From: Paracoccaceae bacterium
Lineage (GTDB): Bacteria > Pseudomonadota > Alphaproteobacteria > Rhodobacterales > Rhodobacteraceae
Direction of reading: 5' to 3'
DNA length: 64,000 bases
Assembly (NCBI GenBank): GCA_024236495.1
Contig: JACKKJ010000001.1
Location: 434,001-498,000, forward strand
Position numbers and translations under genes: made by a program. This document shows, one piece after another, positions 29,280 through 38,167 of the stretch; the stretch's first letter is position 1, and each line of letters opens with the position of its first letter. The notes under the pieces were generated by a model. The model had not been told where the DNA came from. It was given only the letters and a program-made list of their open reading frames with translations, and did not search any database.

Positions 29280-30539
29280 ATGAAGGGCATGGCCACCTAC
29301 GACCTGATGGAAAGCATCCGCAACACGAACGAATGGCTTGGCGCCAGCGCGCGGGCCATGGCGTCCTATCCGGTCTGGGGCCTGGTGCCGCACCCGATGT
29401 TCAAGGTGATGTCGGCCTGGGGTCGCATCACCGAACGCAGCTTCGCGCGGATGGTCATCAAGCCGGACTGGGGCATTCGCACCATCGTGGGCGAGGATGG
29501 CCGCGACCACATCGTCGAGGTCGACACCCTCGTCACCCGCGCCTTTGGCGACCTCATCCATTTCCGCGTCCAGGGCCGCGCGCCGATGGCCCGCCGTGTG
29601 CTTCTGGTCGCGCCGATGTCGGGGCATTACTCCACGCTCCTCCGCTCCACCGTCCTGAGCCTCCTTCCCGATTGCGAAGTCTATGTGACGGATTGGAAAA
29701 ACGCCCGTGACATCCCGGTTTCCGAAGGCAAGTTCGATGTCGAGGATTATACGCTCTACCTCGTGGATTTCATCCGTTTCCTGGGGCCCGACATCAACAT
29801 CGTGTCGGTCTGCCAGCCGGTTCCGCTGACCCTCGCCGCCACCGCCTACCTGGCTGACGAAGATCCCGCCGCCCAGCCCAGGACGCTGACGCTGATCGGC
29901 GGCCCGATCGATCCGGACGCGGCCCCGACCGAGGTGACGGACTTCGGCCGGCGCGTGACCATGGGCCAGCTTGAACACATGGTCATCCAGCGCGTCGGGT
30001 TCAAATACGGCGGCGCCGGGCGCCTCGTCTACCCGGGGTTGATGCAGCTTGCGTCCTTCATCTCGATGAACCTGGACCGCCACAGCACCGCGTTTTCCGA
30101 ACAGATCCTGCGCGCCGCCAAGGGCGAGGCATCCGAACGCGATGCCCACAACCGATTCTACGACGAATACCTTTCGGTGATGGACATGACGGCGGAATTC
30201 TACCTTTCGACGGTCGAGCGCATCTTCAAGAACCGCGAAATCGCCCGCAACGAATTCACCGTCGCCGGCAAGCGTGTCGATTTCGGCAAGATCACCCAGG
30301 TCGCGGTCAAGATCGTCGAGGGCGAAAAGGATGACATCTCCGCCCCCGGCCAGTGCCTCGCGGCGCTCGACCTGCTGACAAGCCTGCCGGCATCGAAGAA
30401 GGCGCAGCACCTCGAACCCGACGCCGGTCACTACGGGATCTTCGCCGGCAAGTCCTGGCGCAACAACATCCGCCCGCTGGTGCTCGATTTCATCGACGCC
30501 AACCCTGCCCAGCGCAAGGTGCCGGTCCGCGCGGTCTAG
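29280..30539 (+). CDS. phaZ: intracellular polyhydroxybutyrate depolymerase
   Basis: A 419-residue PhaZ of the intracellular type acting on native amorphous granules. Hallmarks are LLVAPMSGHYSTLLRSTVLS, DCEVYVTDWKNARDIPVSEG and the nucleophile box IVSVCQPVPLTLAA, where Cys178 replaces the usual Ser of hydrolases. The C-terminal His lies in LEPDAGHYGIFAGKSWRNNI. AAGGAG precedes the ATG. Its TAG stop overlaps the stop of the convergent hydrolase within a single CTAG. Confidence 0.94.
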   Translation: MKGMATYDLMESIRNTNEWLGASARAMASYPVWGLVPHPMFKVMSAWGRITERSFARMVIKPDWGIRTIVGEDGRDHIVEVDTLVTRAFGDLIHFRVQGRAPMARRVLLVAPMSGHYSTLLRSTVLSLLPDCEVYVTDWKNARDIPVSEGKFDVEDYTLYLVDFIRFLGPDINIVSVCQPVPLTLAATAYLADEDPAAQPRTLTLIGGPIDPDAAPTEVTDFGRRVTMGQLEHMVIQRVGFKYGGAGRLVYPGLMQLASFISMNLDRHSTAFSEQILRAAKGEASERDAHNRFYDEYLSVMDMTAEFYLSTVERIFKNREIARNEFTVAGKRVDFGKITQVAVKIVEGEKDDISAPGQCLAALDLLTSLPASKKAQHLEPDAGHYGIFAGKSWRNNIRPLVLDFIDANPAQRKVPVRAV

Positions 30540-31282
30540 CCCGCGCGGTTCCCGACCTTCAGAACCGATGCCTCGATCAGCCGAAGGCAATCGGGCGTGG
30601 AAAAGCGGTGATCTGCGCCCTTGACCAGCGTCAGCCGGACATCGGGGCCGCGAAGATGCTCGAAAAGCCGCAGCGCGACGGCTTGCGGCACATCGGCATC
30701 GGCACTTCCCTGCAGGAGGCGCACGGGCATCGCAAGCTCCAGCGGCCTGTCGAAGATCAGCCTGCCGCGCGCCTCCTCGATCAGGCGGCGCGTAAAGACA
30801 TAGGGTTCCGGCGCATAGTCCGAAGGCCGCTCGACCCGCCCCCTCGCGGTCAGGTCGCCACGCTCCTCCTCCGTCATCTCCGCCCACAGGCTTTCGGTGA
30901 AATCCGGCGCGGCGGCGATCGTCACCAGCCCCGCGACCTTTTCCGGATGATCCCGCGCCAGCAGAAGCGACAGCCACCCCCCCATCGACGATCCGACAAG
31001 GATCTGAGGGCCTTCCGCAAGCGCCAGGATCGCCGCCCGTGCATCCTCGAACCAGTCGCCGATCGCGCCGTCCTCGAACCGGCCCGATGATGCGCCGTGC
31101 CCCGAATAGTCGAACCGCAGGAAGGCGCGGCCCTGCGCGCGCGCCCATTCCTCCAGCGCCAGCGCCTTGGTGCCTTCCTTGTCGGATCTGAAGCCCCCCA
31201 GGAAGACGACCCCCGGGCCGGTCCCTTGCAGCCGGTCGTAGGCGATCTGCCGTCCCTCCGGCGTCGACAGGAAATTGCTCAT
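30536..31282 (-). CDS. alpha/beta hydrolase (ABHD10-like)
   Basis: A 248-residue single-domain hydrolase. The nucleophile Ser is in ILVGSSMGGWLSLLLA, the oxyanion region in GVVFLGGFRSDKEGTKALAL and RFDYSGHGASSGRFEDG, the Asp in LLQGSADADVP and the His in KGADHRFSTPDC. It resembles bacterial relatives of mitochondrial ABHD10 thio/carboxylesterases. The natural substrate is unknown. The start at 31282 (MSNFLSTPEGRQIAYD) is set by homology and a GGGAGG Shine-Dalgarno. Confidence 0.88.
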   Translation of the reverse strand: MSNFLSTPEGRQIAYDRLQGTGPGVVFLGGFRSDKEGTKALALEEWARAQGRAFLRFDYSGHGASSGRFEDGAIGDWFEDARAAILALAEGPQILVGSSMGGWLSLLLARDHPEKVAGLVTIAAAPDFTESLWAEMTEEERGDLTARGRVERPSDYAPEPYVFTRRLIEEARGRLIFDRPLELAMPVRLLQGSADADVPQAVALRLFEHLRGPDVRLTLVKGADHRFSTPDCLRLIEASVLKVGNRAG

Positions 31283-31438
31283 GGCGGTGCCTCCCTTTCT
31301 TCTTTTCCCAAATATCCCCGGGGGCCCGGGGGTGGAACCCCCGGCGATTGACTTCCGCCGCGCGATGCCCGAAATAGACGCCGACATAACCCGCAACCGG
31401 GCGTTCCGTGGGCGCCAAACCGACGAGGAGCATGGGCC

Positions 31439-33391
31439 ATGACCCAGATTTCCCTGACTTTCCCCGATGGCAACTCGCGTGATTACGCGCGCGGCGTGAC
31501 CGCCCTGGAGGTCGCGCAGTCCATCGCACCTTCGCTTGCCAAGGCCGCGATCTCGGCAAGTATCGACGGCAAGCACTGGGATCTCCAGTGGCCGATCGAA
31601 TCCGACGCAGAGATCGCCATCCACACGATGAAGGACGACGCGCAGGCGCTCGAGCTCATCCGCCACGACTTTGCGCATGTGATGGCCCGCGCCGTCCAGA
31701 AGCTCTGGCCCGAGGTCAAGGTCACCATCGGCCCGGTGATCGAGAACGGCTGGTTCTACGATTTCGACCGCGACGACCCATTCACGCCCGAGGATCTGGG
31801 CGCGATCGAAAAGGAAATGAAGGCGATCATCAACGAACGCGACCTTGTCAAGACCGAGGTCTGGGACCGTTCGCGCGCGATCGAGCACTACATCCGCAAG
31901 AACGAACCCTTCAAGGTCGAACTGATCGAGGCGATCCCCGGCGACGAACCGCTGCGCATGTACTGGCACGGCCACTGGCAGGATCTTTGCCGCGGCCCGC
32001 ATCTCCAGCACACCGGCCAGTTGCCCGCCGACGCCTTCAAGCTGATGTCGGTCGCGGGCGCCTACTGGCGCGGGGACCACACGAAAAAGCAGCTTCAGCG
32101 CATCTACGGCGTCGCCTTCAAGAACCGCGACGACCTCAAGGCGCATCTTACGATGCTGGAAGAGGCGGCGAAGCGCGATCACCGCAAGCTGGGTCGCGAG
32201 ATGGAGCTTTTCCATCTTCAGGAAGAAGCCCCCGGCATGGTCTTCTGGCATCCGAACGGCTGGACCATCTACCGAGAGCTTGAGGACTACATGCGCCGCC
32301 GGCTGCGCAAGGCCGGCTACAAGGAAATCAAGACGCCGCAAGTGGTCGACCGTATCCTGTGGGAACGGTCGGGCCATTGGGAGGCGTATCGCGAGAACAT
32401 GTTCATCGTCGAGGTGGACGAGGAAGGCGCCAAGGAAAAGCGTATCAACGCGCTGAAACCGATGAACTGCCCCTGCCATGTGCAGGTCTACAACCAGGGT
32501 CTCAAGTCCTACCGCGACCTGCCGCTGCGCCTGGCCGAATTCGGATCGTGCCACCGGTATGAAAGCTCCGGCTCCATGCACGGGCTGATGCGGGTGCGCG
32601 GCTTTGTGCAGGACGACGCGCATATCTTCTGCACCGAGGACCAGATCGAGGAGGAATGCGCAAACTTCATCGGGCTTCTGTCCTCGATCTACAAGGATCT
32701 CGGGTTCACCAAGTTCGACGTGAAGCTTTCGACCCGCCCCGACGTGCGCGTGGGCAGCGACGAGATCTGGGACAAGGCCGAAGCGGCGCTGGAAAACGCC
32801 GTCCGAAAGGTCACGAACGACTACGAGGTCGACCCCGGCGAAGGCGCCTTCTACGGCCCGAAGCTCGACTTCAAGCTGACCGACGCGATCGGGCGGGAAT
32901 GGCAGTGCGGCACCTTCCAGGCCGATTTCAACCTGCCTGTGCGCCTTGGCGCGGAATATGTGGGCGAGGACGGGGCGAAACACCGTCCCGTCATGCTGCA
33001 CCGCGCAATCCTCGGGTCGTTCGAACGCTTCATCGGCATCCTGATCGAGAACTACGCAGGCAAGATGCCCTTTTGGCTCGCGCCGCGGCAGGTTGTCGTC
33101 GCCTCCATCGTCTCGGACGCCGATCCCTATGTGAACGAAGTGGTGGCCAGACTGCGCGATGCGGGCATCCGCGCCGAGGCCGACACACGCAACGAAAAGA
33201 TCAACTACAAGGTGCGCGAACATTCGGTCGGCAAGGTTCCCGTGATCCTGGCGATCGGAATGAAGGAAGTGACCGAACGAAGTGTTTCAGTCCGCCGCCT
33301 TGGCGAGACCCGGACTGAAACGGAAACGCTGGAAGACATCGTCGCGCAACTTACCCGTGAATCCAGCCCACCGGACATCTCAACCAACTGA
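31439..33391 (+). CDS. thrS: threonyl-tRNA synthetase
   Basis: A 650-residue class II synthetase: N-terminal TGS domain ([20 protein letters not shown]), editing/SAD domain with [17 protein letters not shown] and the zinc/editing stretch, then the catalytic core with [20 protein letters not shown], motif 2 [20 protein letters not shown] and motif 3 [18 protein letters not shown]. The C-terminal anticodon-binding domain begins near [17 protein letters not shown]. Full length. It ends in a strong terminator. Confidence 0.98.
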   Translation: MTQISLTFPDGNSRDYARGVTALEVAQSIAPSLAKAAISASIDGKHWDLQWPIESDAEIAIHTMKDDAQALELIRHDFAHVMARAVQKLWPEVKVTIGPVIENGWFYDFDRDDPFTPEDLGAIEKEMKAIINERDLVKTEVWDRSRAIEHYIRKNEPFKVELIEAIPGDEPLRMYWHGHWQDLCRGPHLQHTGQLPADAFKLMSVAGAYWRGDHTKKQLQRIYGVAFKNRDDLKAHLTMLEEAAKRDHRKLGREMELFHLQEEAPGMVFWHPNGWTIYRELEDYMRRRLRKAGYKEIKTPQVVDRILWERSGHWEAYRENMFIVEVDEEGAKEKRINALKPMNCPCHVQVYNQGLKSYRDLPLRLAEFGSCHRYESSGSMHGLMRVRGFVQDDAHIFCTEDQIEEECANFIGLLSSIYKDLGFTKFDVKLSTRPDVRVGSDEIWDKAEAALENAVRKVTNDYEVDPGEGAFYGPKLDFKLTDAIGREWQCGTFQADFNLPVRLGAEYVGEDGAKHRPVMLHRAILGSFERFIGILIENYAGKMPFWLAPRQVVVASIVSDADPYVNEVVARLRDAGIRAEADTRNEKINYKVREHSVGKVPVILAIGMKEVTERSVSVRRLGETRTETETLEDIVAQLTRESSPPDISTN

Positions 33392-33400
33392 AACAAAACT

Positions 33401-33430
33401 AAAAAAGCGCCCTTTCCCGGGCGCTTTTTT
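33401..33430 (+). terminator. rho-independent terminator of thrS
   Basis: A near-perfect stem AAAAAAGCGCCC / GGGCGCTTTTTT around a TTTCCC loop, ten bases after the thrS stop. A-run and T-run make it effectively bidirectional and isolate thrS from the bufferin operon. Confidence 0.92.
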
Positions 33431-33492
33431 CATGCCGCTGGCCAGCTTGGCCGGTGACGTGCGAAATGACGGATGCTCACACGGACGTGGGC

Positions 33493-33515
33493 CACGGGTT
33501 CGTGACTGGCCCGTG
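33493..33515. promoter_or_regulatory. inverted repeat upstream of the bufferin operon
   Basis: CACGGG (33493-33498) and CCCGTG (33510-33515) flank an 11-base spacer about 70 bases before the bufA start. It could be an operator for a metal- or stress-responsive regulator. I could not match the region to a specific sigma-factor consensus. Confidence 0.3.
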
Positions 33516-33585
33516 ACGAGGCCCGCTGGCTAGAACGGTCCCGTCGAACAGAAAACGACGCAAACCATTCGCAAAAGGATTGACC

Positions 33586-33879
33586 ATGTCGCACTCGATC
33601 AAGACCCTCGCCGTCGCAAGCTCCCTCGCCGCCGCGCTGACCGCACATTTCGCCGCCCCTGCCGCTGCCCAGGAAAAGGAAAAGTGCTTCGGTGTCGCAC
33701 TGGCCAAGCAGAACGACTGTGCCGCCGGCCCCGGCACGACCTGCGCGGGCACCTCGAAGGTGGACTACCAGGGCAACGCCTGGAAGCTTGTCCCGGCCGG
33801 CACCTGCACCACGATGGAACTGCCCGACGGCCGCATGGGCTCCCTCGAGGCGCTCGACCGCGACCTGCCGCAGGGCTGA
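33586..33879 (+). CDS. bufA: BufA-type (DUF2282) bufferin precursor peptide
   Basis: A 97-residue precursor. A Sec signal peptide (residues 1-28, cleavage near AAA|QE) is followed by a core with four Cys at 34, 45, 53 and 74 in [26 protein letters not shown] and VPAGTC. This is the DUF2282 pattern of bufferins, secreted RiPPs whose cysteines are modified by an MNIO enzyme and which chelate copper in the studied Caulobacter examples. The ATG at 33586 starts the signal peptide; a TTG two codons upstream is less likely. The modifying genes follow directly. Confidence 0.92.
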   Translation: MSHSIKTLAVASSLAAALTAHFAAPAAAQEKEKCFGVALAKQNDCAAGPGTTCAGTSKVDYQGNAWKLVPAGTCTTMELPDGRMGSLEALDRDLPQG

Positions 33880-33933
33880 TACGCTGCCGGTTCCCCCGCC
33901 TCCCCGGGGGAACCCCTTTCGAAAGGACGCCCG

Positions 33934-34803
33934 ATGCTAGACCGCGCCGCCGAAAACATCCTTCCGCCGAAGCCGGGCGTCGGCTACAAGCCCCAGCACT
34001 TTTCCAACATCCTTGCCGATCCCGATCCGGTTTCCTGGCTTGAGATCCATGCAGAAAACTACATGGGCGACGGCGGCAGGCCGCTGGCCCAGCTGCGCCA
34101 CCTTGCCGAACGCTTCCCGGTTTCGGTGCATGGCGTCGGCCTGTCGATCGGCGGCGAGGGGCCGCTTGACCGCGATCATCTGGACCGGTTGCGCAACCTG
34201 GTTTCCTGGCTGGACCCCGCCAGTTTTTCGGAACATCTGGCCTGGTCCACCCACGATGCCGAATTCCTCAACGACCTCTTGCCGCTGCCCTATACCGAAC
34301 GCACCCTTGCGCGGGTCGTGTCCCATATCGACCAGGTGCAGGAAACGCTCGGGCGCAGGATGCTGCTGGAAAACCCCTCGGTCTATGTAGAGTTCGCGCA
34401 GTCCAGCCTGGACGAGATCGCGTTCCTGACCGAAATCGCCCGGCGGACCGGCTGCGGGCTCCTGCTGGATGTCAACAATGTCTACGTCTCCTGCGTCAAC
34501 CGCCGTCAGGACCCACAAGACTACATCCGCCGCTTTCCCCACGCGCTTGTCGGCGAGATTCACCTTGGCGGCCATGACGAGGATCGCGACGACACCGGCC
34601 AGCCGCTCCTGATCGACGCCCACGGCAGCGAGGTCGTCGACCCCGTCTGGCAGCTCTACGCCCGCACGATCGACTTCGGCGGCGCCAAGCCCACGTTGAT
34701 CGAATGGGACAACGACGTGCCCGACTGGCCGATTCTGGCGGCCGAAGCTGCCCGCGCGGCGGGTATCCTCGCCCCCGTGATTCCGGCCGGCGCGCCCGCA
34801 TGA
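33934..34803 (+). CDS. bufB: BufB, DUF692 multinuclear iron (MNIO) RiPP-modifying enzyme
   Basis: A 289-residue TIM-barrel-like DUF692 protein. Probable iron ligands sit in E37-I-H39-A-E41-[51 protein letters not shown] and [16 protein letters not shown] enzymes use iron to convert peptide cysteines to oxazolone/thioamide or thiooxazole groups; here the substrate should be the upstream BufA core. Its stop overlaps the next ATG, coupling it to its partner protein. Confidence 0.93.
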   Translation: MLDRAAENILPPKPGVGYKPQHFSNILADPDPVSWLEIHAENYMGDGGRPLAQLRHLAERFPVSVHGVGLSIGGEGPLDRDHLDRLRNLVSWLDPASFSEHLAWSTHDAEFLNDLLPLPYTERTLARVVSHIDQVQETLGRRMLLENPSVYVEFAQSSLDEIAFLTEIARRTGCGLLLDVNNVYVSCVNRRQDPQDYIRRFPHALVGEIHLGGHDEDRDDTGQPLLIDAHGSEVVDPVWQLYARTIDFGGAKPTLIEWDNDVPDWPILAAEAARAAGILAPVIPAGAPA

Positions 34804-35543
34804 ACCAGTCCGATTTCCGCGCCGCGCTGCTTGACCCGGATCTTCCGGTGCCAACGGGCGTTACCGACCCGGAGGGGCGCCCTGCCCCGCGCCGCTTCAA
34901 CGTCTATCGCAACAACGTCACCGCCTCGCTGACCGAGGCGTTGCGTCAGGCCTTTCCGGTCGTCCGCGCCCTTGTCGGCGAGGAATTCTTTACCGCCATG
35001 GCCCAGGTCCATCTGCGCGCCTACCCGCCACGCTCGCCGCTTCTGATGTTCTATGGCGAGGACATGCCGCAATTCCTTCGGGACTTTGCGCCGGTCAGCC
35101 ATCTTGGCTACCTGCCCGATGTGGCGCGGCTGGAGCTTTGCCTGCGCCGGGCCTATCACGCGGCCGATGCCGCACCGGTCGCGGTCGATGTCCTGCAGGC
35201 GCTGCCGCCCGACCGGCTGATGGCCGCGCGGCTGGTCCTTGCCCCCGCTGTCAGGTTGCTGCGATCGGACTGGCCGGTCCATGCAATCTGGGCGGCCAAC
35301 ACAAGAGCCGCGCCGCCGCCGCGCGAGATGCGCGGCGAAGACGTACTGGTCGCCCGCCCGGCCTACGACCCGCTGCCGATTGTTCTGCCAGAGGGGGCGG
35401 GTGCCTTCGTCGACGCGCTTGCCAAAGGCGAGACATTGGCAGAAGCCATTGACATATCGCCGGAATTCGACCTGACCGCGACGCTCGGGATCCTGCTTTC
35501 AGCCAACGCCATTACCCGCATTCAAGAGGAAGCCGCCCCGTGA
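34800..35543 (+). CDS. bufC: BufC, DUF2063 partner of the MNIO enzyme
   Basis: A 247-residue protein with an N-terminal DUF2063 domain ([57 protein letters not shown]) and a less conserved C-terminal domain. DUF2063 proteins bind precursor peptides and present them to DUF692 enzymes. It starts at ATG 34800 inside the bufB stop and ends overlapping the DoxX start, so all three are translationally chained. Confidence 0.9.
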   Translation: MNQSDFRAALLDPDLPVPTGVTDPEGRPAPRRFNVYRNNVTASLTEALRQAFPVVRALVGEEFFTAMAQVHLRAYPPRSPLLMFYGEDMPQFLRDFAPVSHLGYLPDVARLELCLRRAYHAADAAPVAVDVLQALPPDRLMAARLVLAPAVRLLRSDWPVHAIWAANTRAAPPPREMRGEDVLVARPAYDPLPIVLPEGAGAFVDALAKGETLAEAIDISPEFDLTATLGILLSANAITRIQEEAAP

Positions 35544-36088
35544 AATCGCTGCTTTGTGCCCATGACAAGATCGCCGGCCACCTTTCGCGGATGGCCCCCG
35601 CCGCCCTGCCGACGCTGGCGCGTCTGGGCTTTGCGGGCGTCCTTCTGGTCTATTTCTGGAACTCCGCCCGCACCAAGCTTGGCGACGGCCCGTTCGGCTT
35701 CCTGTTCCCCTCGGACGGTGCCTACATCCAGATCTTCCCCAAGGCGGTCGAGGCCGCGGGCTACGATGTCGGCCAGCTCGGGCTTGTTCATTACGCCGTG
35801 GTTCTTGCCGGAACGCTGGCCGAATTCGTCCTTCCCGCCCTGCTGATCTCGGGTCTCTTCACCCGGCTTGCGGCACTTGGCATGCTTGGTTTCATCACGG
35901 TCCAGAGCCTGACAGACATCTATGGTCATGGTGTGGGCGGCGAGGCCCTCGGGCGCTGGTTCGATGTTGCACCCGATGCACTGATCCTTGACCAGCGGGC
36001 GCTTTGGGCGCTTCTGCTGACAGTGCTTGTCTTCCTTGGCGCGGGGCCTCTGTCGATTGACCGTCTGGTCTCCGGACGGCGGGGCTGA
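35540..36088 (+). CDS. DoxX-family membrane protein of the bufferin operon
   Basis: A 182-residue DoxX protein with about four membrane helices (TLARLGFAGVLLVYFWNSAR; GLVHYAVVLAGTLAEFVLPA; RLAALGMLGFITVQSLTDIY; ALWALLLTVLVFLGAGPLSI). The GTG start (35540) overlaps the bufC TGA. DoxX genes recur as the last gene of bufferin operons, but their role is unsettled; a redox or thiol function at the membrane is inferred from other DoxX proteins. Confidence 0.88.
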   Translation: MKSLLCAHDKIAGHLSRMAPAALPTLARLGFAGVLLVYFWNSARTKLGDGPFGFLFPSDGAYIQIFPKAVEAAGYDVGQLGLVHYAVVLAGTLAEFVLPALLISGLFTRLAALGMLGFITVQSLTDIYGHGVGGEALGRWFDVAPDALILDQRALWALLLTVLVFLGAGPLSIDRLVSGRRG

Positions 36089-36274
36089 GACAGCATGTCG
36101 CAACCTTTTCTTCAAAAACCTTGATTTTTTGCGGAAATCGCTCATCCTCTCAGGCGCGTGACTGCAGACTTTCTACCGCTCCCTCGTCTCGGGGCAGCCG
36201 GACTGACTGAAAGACCTGGCTGCACGATCCGGACCGCAATATCGCGGACGGAGAACACAACAGGGAGTAAACGG

Positions 36275-36481
36275 ATGGCCACCGGCACCGTGAAATGGTT
36301 CAACACGACCAAGGGCTATGGCTTCATCGCCCCCGACGATGGCGGGAAGGACATCTTCGTCCATATCTCCGCGGTCGAACGGGCGGGGCTGAAGTCGCTG
36401 AACGACAACCAGAAGGTTTCCTACGAACTTCAGTCGGGCCGTGACGGTCGGTCCTCGGCCAGCGACCTCAAGCTGATCTGA
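36275..36481 (+). CDS. CspA-family cold-shock protein
   Basis: A 68-residue single cold-shock domain with RNP motifs KGYGFIAP and DIFVHISAV ([20 protein letters not shown]). It binds single-stranded RNA or DNA and acts as an RNA chaperone. A 186-base leader separates it from the DoxX gene, consistent with its own promoter and a structured 5' leader as seen in many csp mRNAs. A purine-rich AACAGGGAG lies before the ATG. Confidence 0.95.
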   Translation: MATGTVKWFNTTKGYGFIAPDDGGKDIFVHISAVERAGLKSLNDNQKVSYELQSGRDGRSSASDLKLI

Positions 36482-36501
36482 GGCGCATCAAATCGCTTGC
36501 G

Positions 36502-36529
36502 ACGGCCCGCACTGCGGGCCGTTTTCATT
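36502..36529 (+). terminator. terminator of the cold-shock gene
   Basis: A perfect 9-bp stem ACGGCCCGC / GCGGGCCGT with an ACT loop, followed by TTTCATTT, 20 bases after the csp stop. It runs into the 3' end of the convergent ArsC-like gene. Confidence 0.85.
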
Positions 36530-36851
36530 TCAGGATCAAGGGCTTGACCTCGGCCGTCCAGCCAAGTGTCAGCACGCCGTCGCGGTCGATCACCGGGCGC
36601 TTCATCAGCGTCGGATGCGCGGCAAGAAGGGCCGCCGGACCGGCGGCGCGCGCGGCGTCGTCAAGCCCCCGCCAGGTGGTCGAGGCGCGGTTCACCAGGC
36701 GGTCCCCGAAGGCGGCGAGGAAGCGCGAAACCTCTGCCGGTTCAAGGGGTTCGGCGCGGATATCGCGGAAGGTCACGTCCTGTCCGGCCGCCGAAATCTC
36801 GCGCAGGGCCTTGCGGCAGGTGTCGCAGGTGGGGATGCCGTAAAGGATCAT
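36525..36851 (-). CDS. ArsC/Spx-family thioredoxin-fold protein (YffB-like)
   Basis: A 108-residue protein starting MILYGIPTCDTCRKALREIS with a CxxC active site, then DIRAEPLEPAEVSRFLAAFG, VNRASTTWRGLD and LMKRPVIDRDGVLTLGWT. The RP-V-I region is the ArsC-fold cis-Pro motif. It belongs to the Spx/MgsR/YffB branch more than to arsenate reductases of ars operons; no ars genes are nearby. The substrate is unknown. It starts at 36851; upstream in-frame codons lack homology. Confidence 0.87.
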   Translation of the reverse strand: MILYGIPTCDTCRKALREISAAGQDVTFRDIRAEPLEPAEVSRFLAAFGDRLVNRASTTWRGLDDAARAAGPAALLAAHPTLMKRPVIDRDGVLTLGWTAEVKPLILK

Positions 36852-36979
36852 GACCGGGCCTTTCCGTCGCCGTTGCCGGGACGGACCTACCAGCCGGAAA
36901 CCCGCCGGGCAAGCGTCGGCCCGGCGTCTGCACACTGTCGGCAAAACGTATGGCAAGGCGCCGAGGCGCCCCGGCAAGC

Positions 36980-37147
36980 CTAGTACATTCCGCCGCCGCC
37001 GCCGCCCGACTGCCCGCCTCCGCCGCTTGGATTCTCGGCCGGCGCGACGGCACAGGCCCCGAGCAGCAGGGCGGCAAGCAGGACGAGGACGGGGAAGAAC
37101 ACCCAGGGCGCGCGGGCGGCGAGAAGCACGGCCGAAATTCGTTTCAT
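36980..37147 (-). CDS. small lipoprotein with Gly-rich tail
   Basis: A 55-residue protein with basic N-terminus, a long hydrophobic signal (VFFPVLVLLAALLLGAC) and a lipobox LGAC with Cys32, then a 20-odd-residue tail rich in Gly (NPSGGGGQSGGGGGGMY). The ATG at 37147 has a GGAGG Shine-Dalgarno; the upstream in-frame extension is not credible. Function unknown. Predicted to be lipid-anchored. Confidence 0.62.
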   Translation of the reverse strand: MKRISAVLLAARAPWVFFPVLVLLAALLLGACAVAPAENPSGGGGQSGGGGGGMY

Positions 37148-37271
37148 CGAATAACCTCCTGTCTCTGAGGGGGCCGAGGATAGCACGGGGGGGCGAGTCG
37201 GACCAAAGCCCGGGTCGCGCGGTCCGGGGCCCCGGACATGGGGGGCGGCGCGGGGCGGTCCGGGGTGTGCG

Positions 37272-37436
37272 TCAGAACTCCGCCTCGACAAGGCGGTATT
37301 CGCCGTCGTGCAAGATCTTCACCAGACCGCGATCCTTTCGGGCGTCATCGGCCAGACGCTCGCAGCCCGACAGAACGAGGGCGGCGAGGGAAAGACGGGC
37401 CAGCCATAGCCGTGATCGCACCACCTGTCGCCGCAT
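37272..37436 (-). CDS. very small lipoprotein
   Basis: A 54-residue ORF: MRRQVVRSRLWLARL, hydrophobic core SLAALVLSGC with lipobox LSGC (Cys25), then a short charged mature part (ERLADDARKDRG, LVKILHDGEYRLVEAEF). The lipobox and charged C-terminus make it a plausible gene; it has no recognised homologue. It lies upstream of the Gly-rich lipoprotein on the same strand. Confidence 0.55.
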   Translation of the reverse strand: MRRQVVRSRLWLARLSLAALVLSGCERLADDARKDRGLVKILHDGEYRLVEAEF

Positions 37437-37572
37437 GTCCAGACCCTCCCGGCTGCTTGCCCGATCTGGGGCAAGGCGCGACCGGCGTCAAGCGGCGGTT
37501 GAAGGGGTGTTTGAAAAGTGGAGGCCGAGGTGAAAACGAGGAAACTGGCGCCCGCTAGCACAATTTCTGGCG

Positions 37573-37668
37573 CTAACTTGGCTTCGGCTTACCATCATCA
37601 TTCATGCCACTCCGTCGTGTAGGCACACCTGAGGGTGGAGGCGGCGGTGCCGGTTTATCATCTGCCAT
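37573..37668 (-). CDS. 31-residue proline-rich micro-ORF
   Basis: ATG at 37668 and TAG at 37575-37573 encode a hydrophilic peptide beginning MADDKPAPPPPPSGVPTRRS and ending NDDGKPKPS. AGAGGA lies six bases upstream of the ATG, directly after the stop of the AT-rich membrane-protein gene (10-base gap), so it should be co-transcribed with it. Too short for homology-based assignment; called on the strength of its ribosome-binding site and tight position. Confidence 0.45.
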   Translation of the reverse strand: MADDKPAPPPPPSGVPTRRSGMNDDGKPKPS

Positions 37669-37678
37669 GTTGTGTCCT

Positions 37679-38167
37679 CTAGGTAAGCAAAGCCACCCAA
37701 GGAACAATTTGAGCCCAAGCAAAGATCAAACTGTTAGTCAGGTAGCATTTCGCATCATCAATGACTCCTTCGTTGTCTTCAAAGTATTTCTTAGAGTCGG
37801 AAGCAAGCTGTGTGAACACCTCATCTTCAGCGCGATTGTGATCCTTGGCGTGGATGAATACATCCGAATTCAGATCAAAAATACAGTTTTTCCAGCCAAT
37901 TACGACAAACGCTGCAAACATTACTGAAAGAGAAAAAAGCAAGATTGCGAGCATCCCTAGAATTGAAAAACCGAAGAATCCCCCACCATCATCCACAAAG
38001 ACGGTCCTATTAGCCCCGTTTGCGATATTCACGAAAACGCTTGCGACCAAACCAGAAACGGCCGCGCAAAATGACGCTTGGTTGCGTAGAGACTTGAGGT
38101 CTTCTTTCTGCGACCTCAGCTGCGAATAGGACAATTCGAAGGCTCTCTCCGCAAGGCTTTTGCTCAC
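37679..38167 (-). CDS. AT-rich-region membrane protein of unknown function
   Basis: A 162-residue protein. A polar amphipathic N-terminus ([20 protein letters not shown]) precedes helices at about 31-50 and 66-92 ([20 protein letters not shown]), a polar stretch at 93-140 ([20 protein letters not shown]) and a final helix at 142-161. The GTG start (38167) overlaps the thyX TGA. Base composition differs sharply from the neighbours (23 G/C of 60 in 37861-37920). The N-helix plus paired-TM layout recalls SLATT-type effectors, but I cannot assign it. Likely acquired. Confidence 0.7.
   Translation of the reverse strand: MSKSLAERAFELSYSQLRSQKEDLKSLRNQASFCAAVSGLVASVFVNIANGANRTVFVDDGGGFFGFSILGMLAILLFSLSVMFAAFVVIGWKNCIFDLNSDVFIHAKDHNRAEDEVFTQLASDSKKYFEDNEGVIDDAKCYLTNSLIFAWAQIVPWVALLT

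Noticed and set aside
31283..31438. T-box or other riboswitch in the thrS leader
   Set aside because: No T-box or specifier-loop features seen; such leaders are not expected in alphaproteobacteria.
31283..33223. Very long minus-strand open frame opposite thrS continuing into the alpha/beta hydrolase
   Set aside because: Antisense to a certain thrS gene and without family motifs; the hydrolase homology and ribosome site begin at 31282.
36525..36851. Arsenate reductase of an arsenic-resistance operon
   Set aside because: The protein is of the Spx/YffB branch and has no arsenic genes next to it, so a resistance role is not supported.
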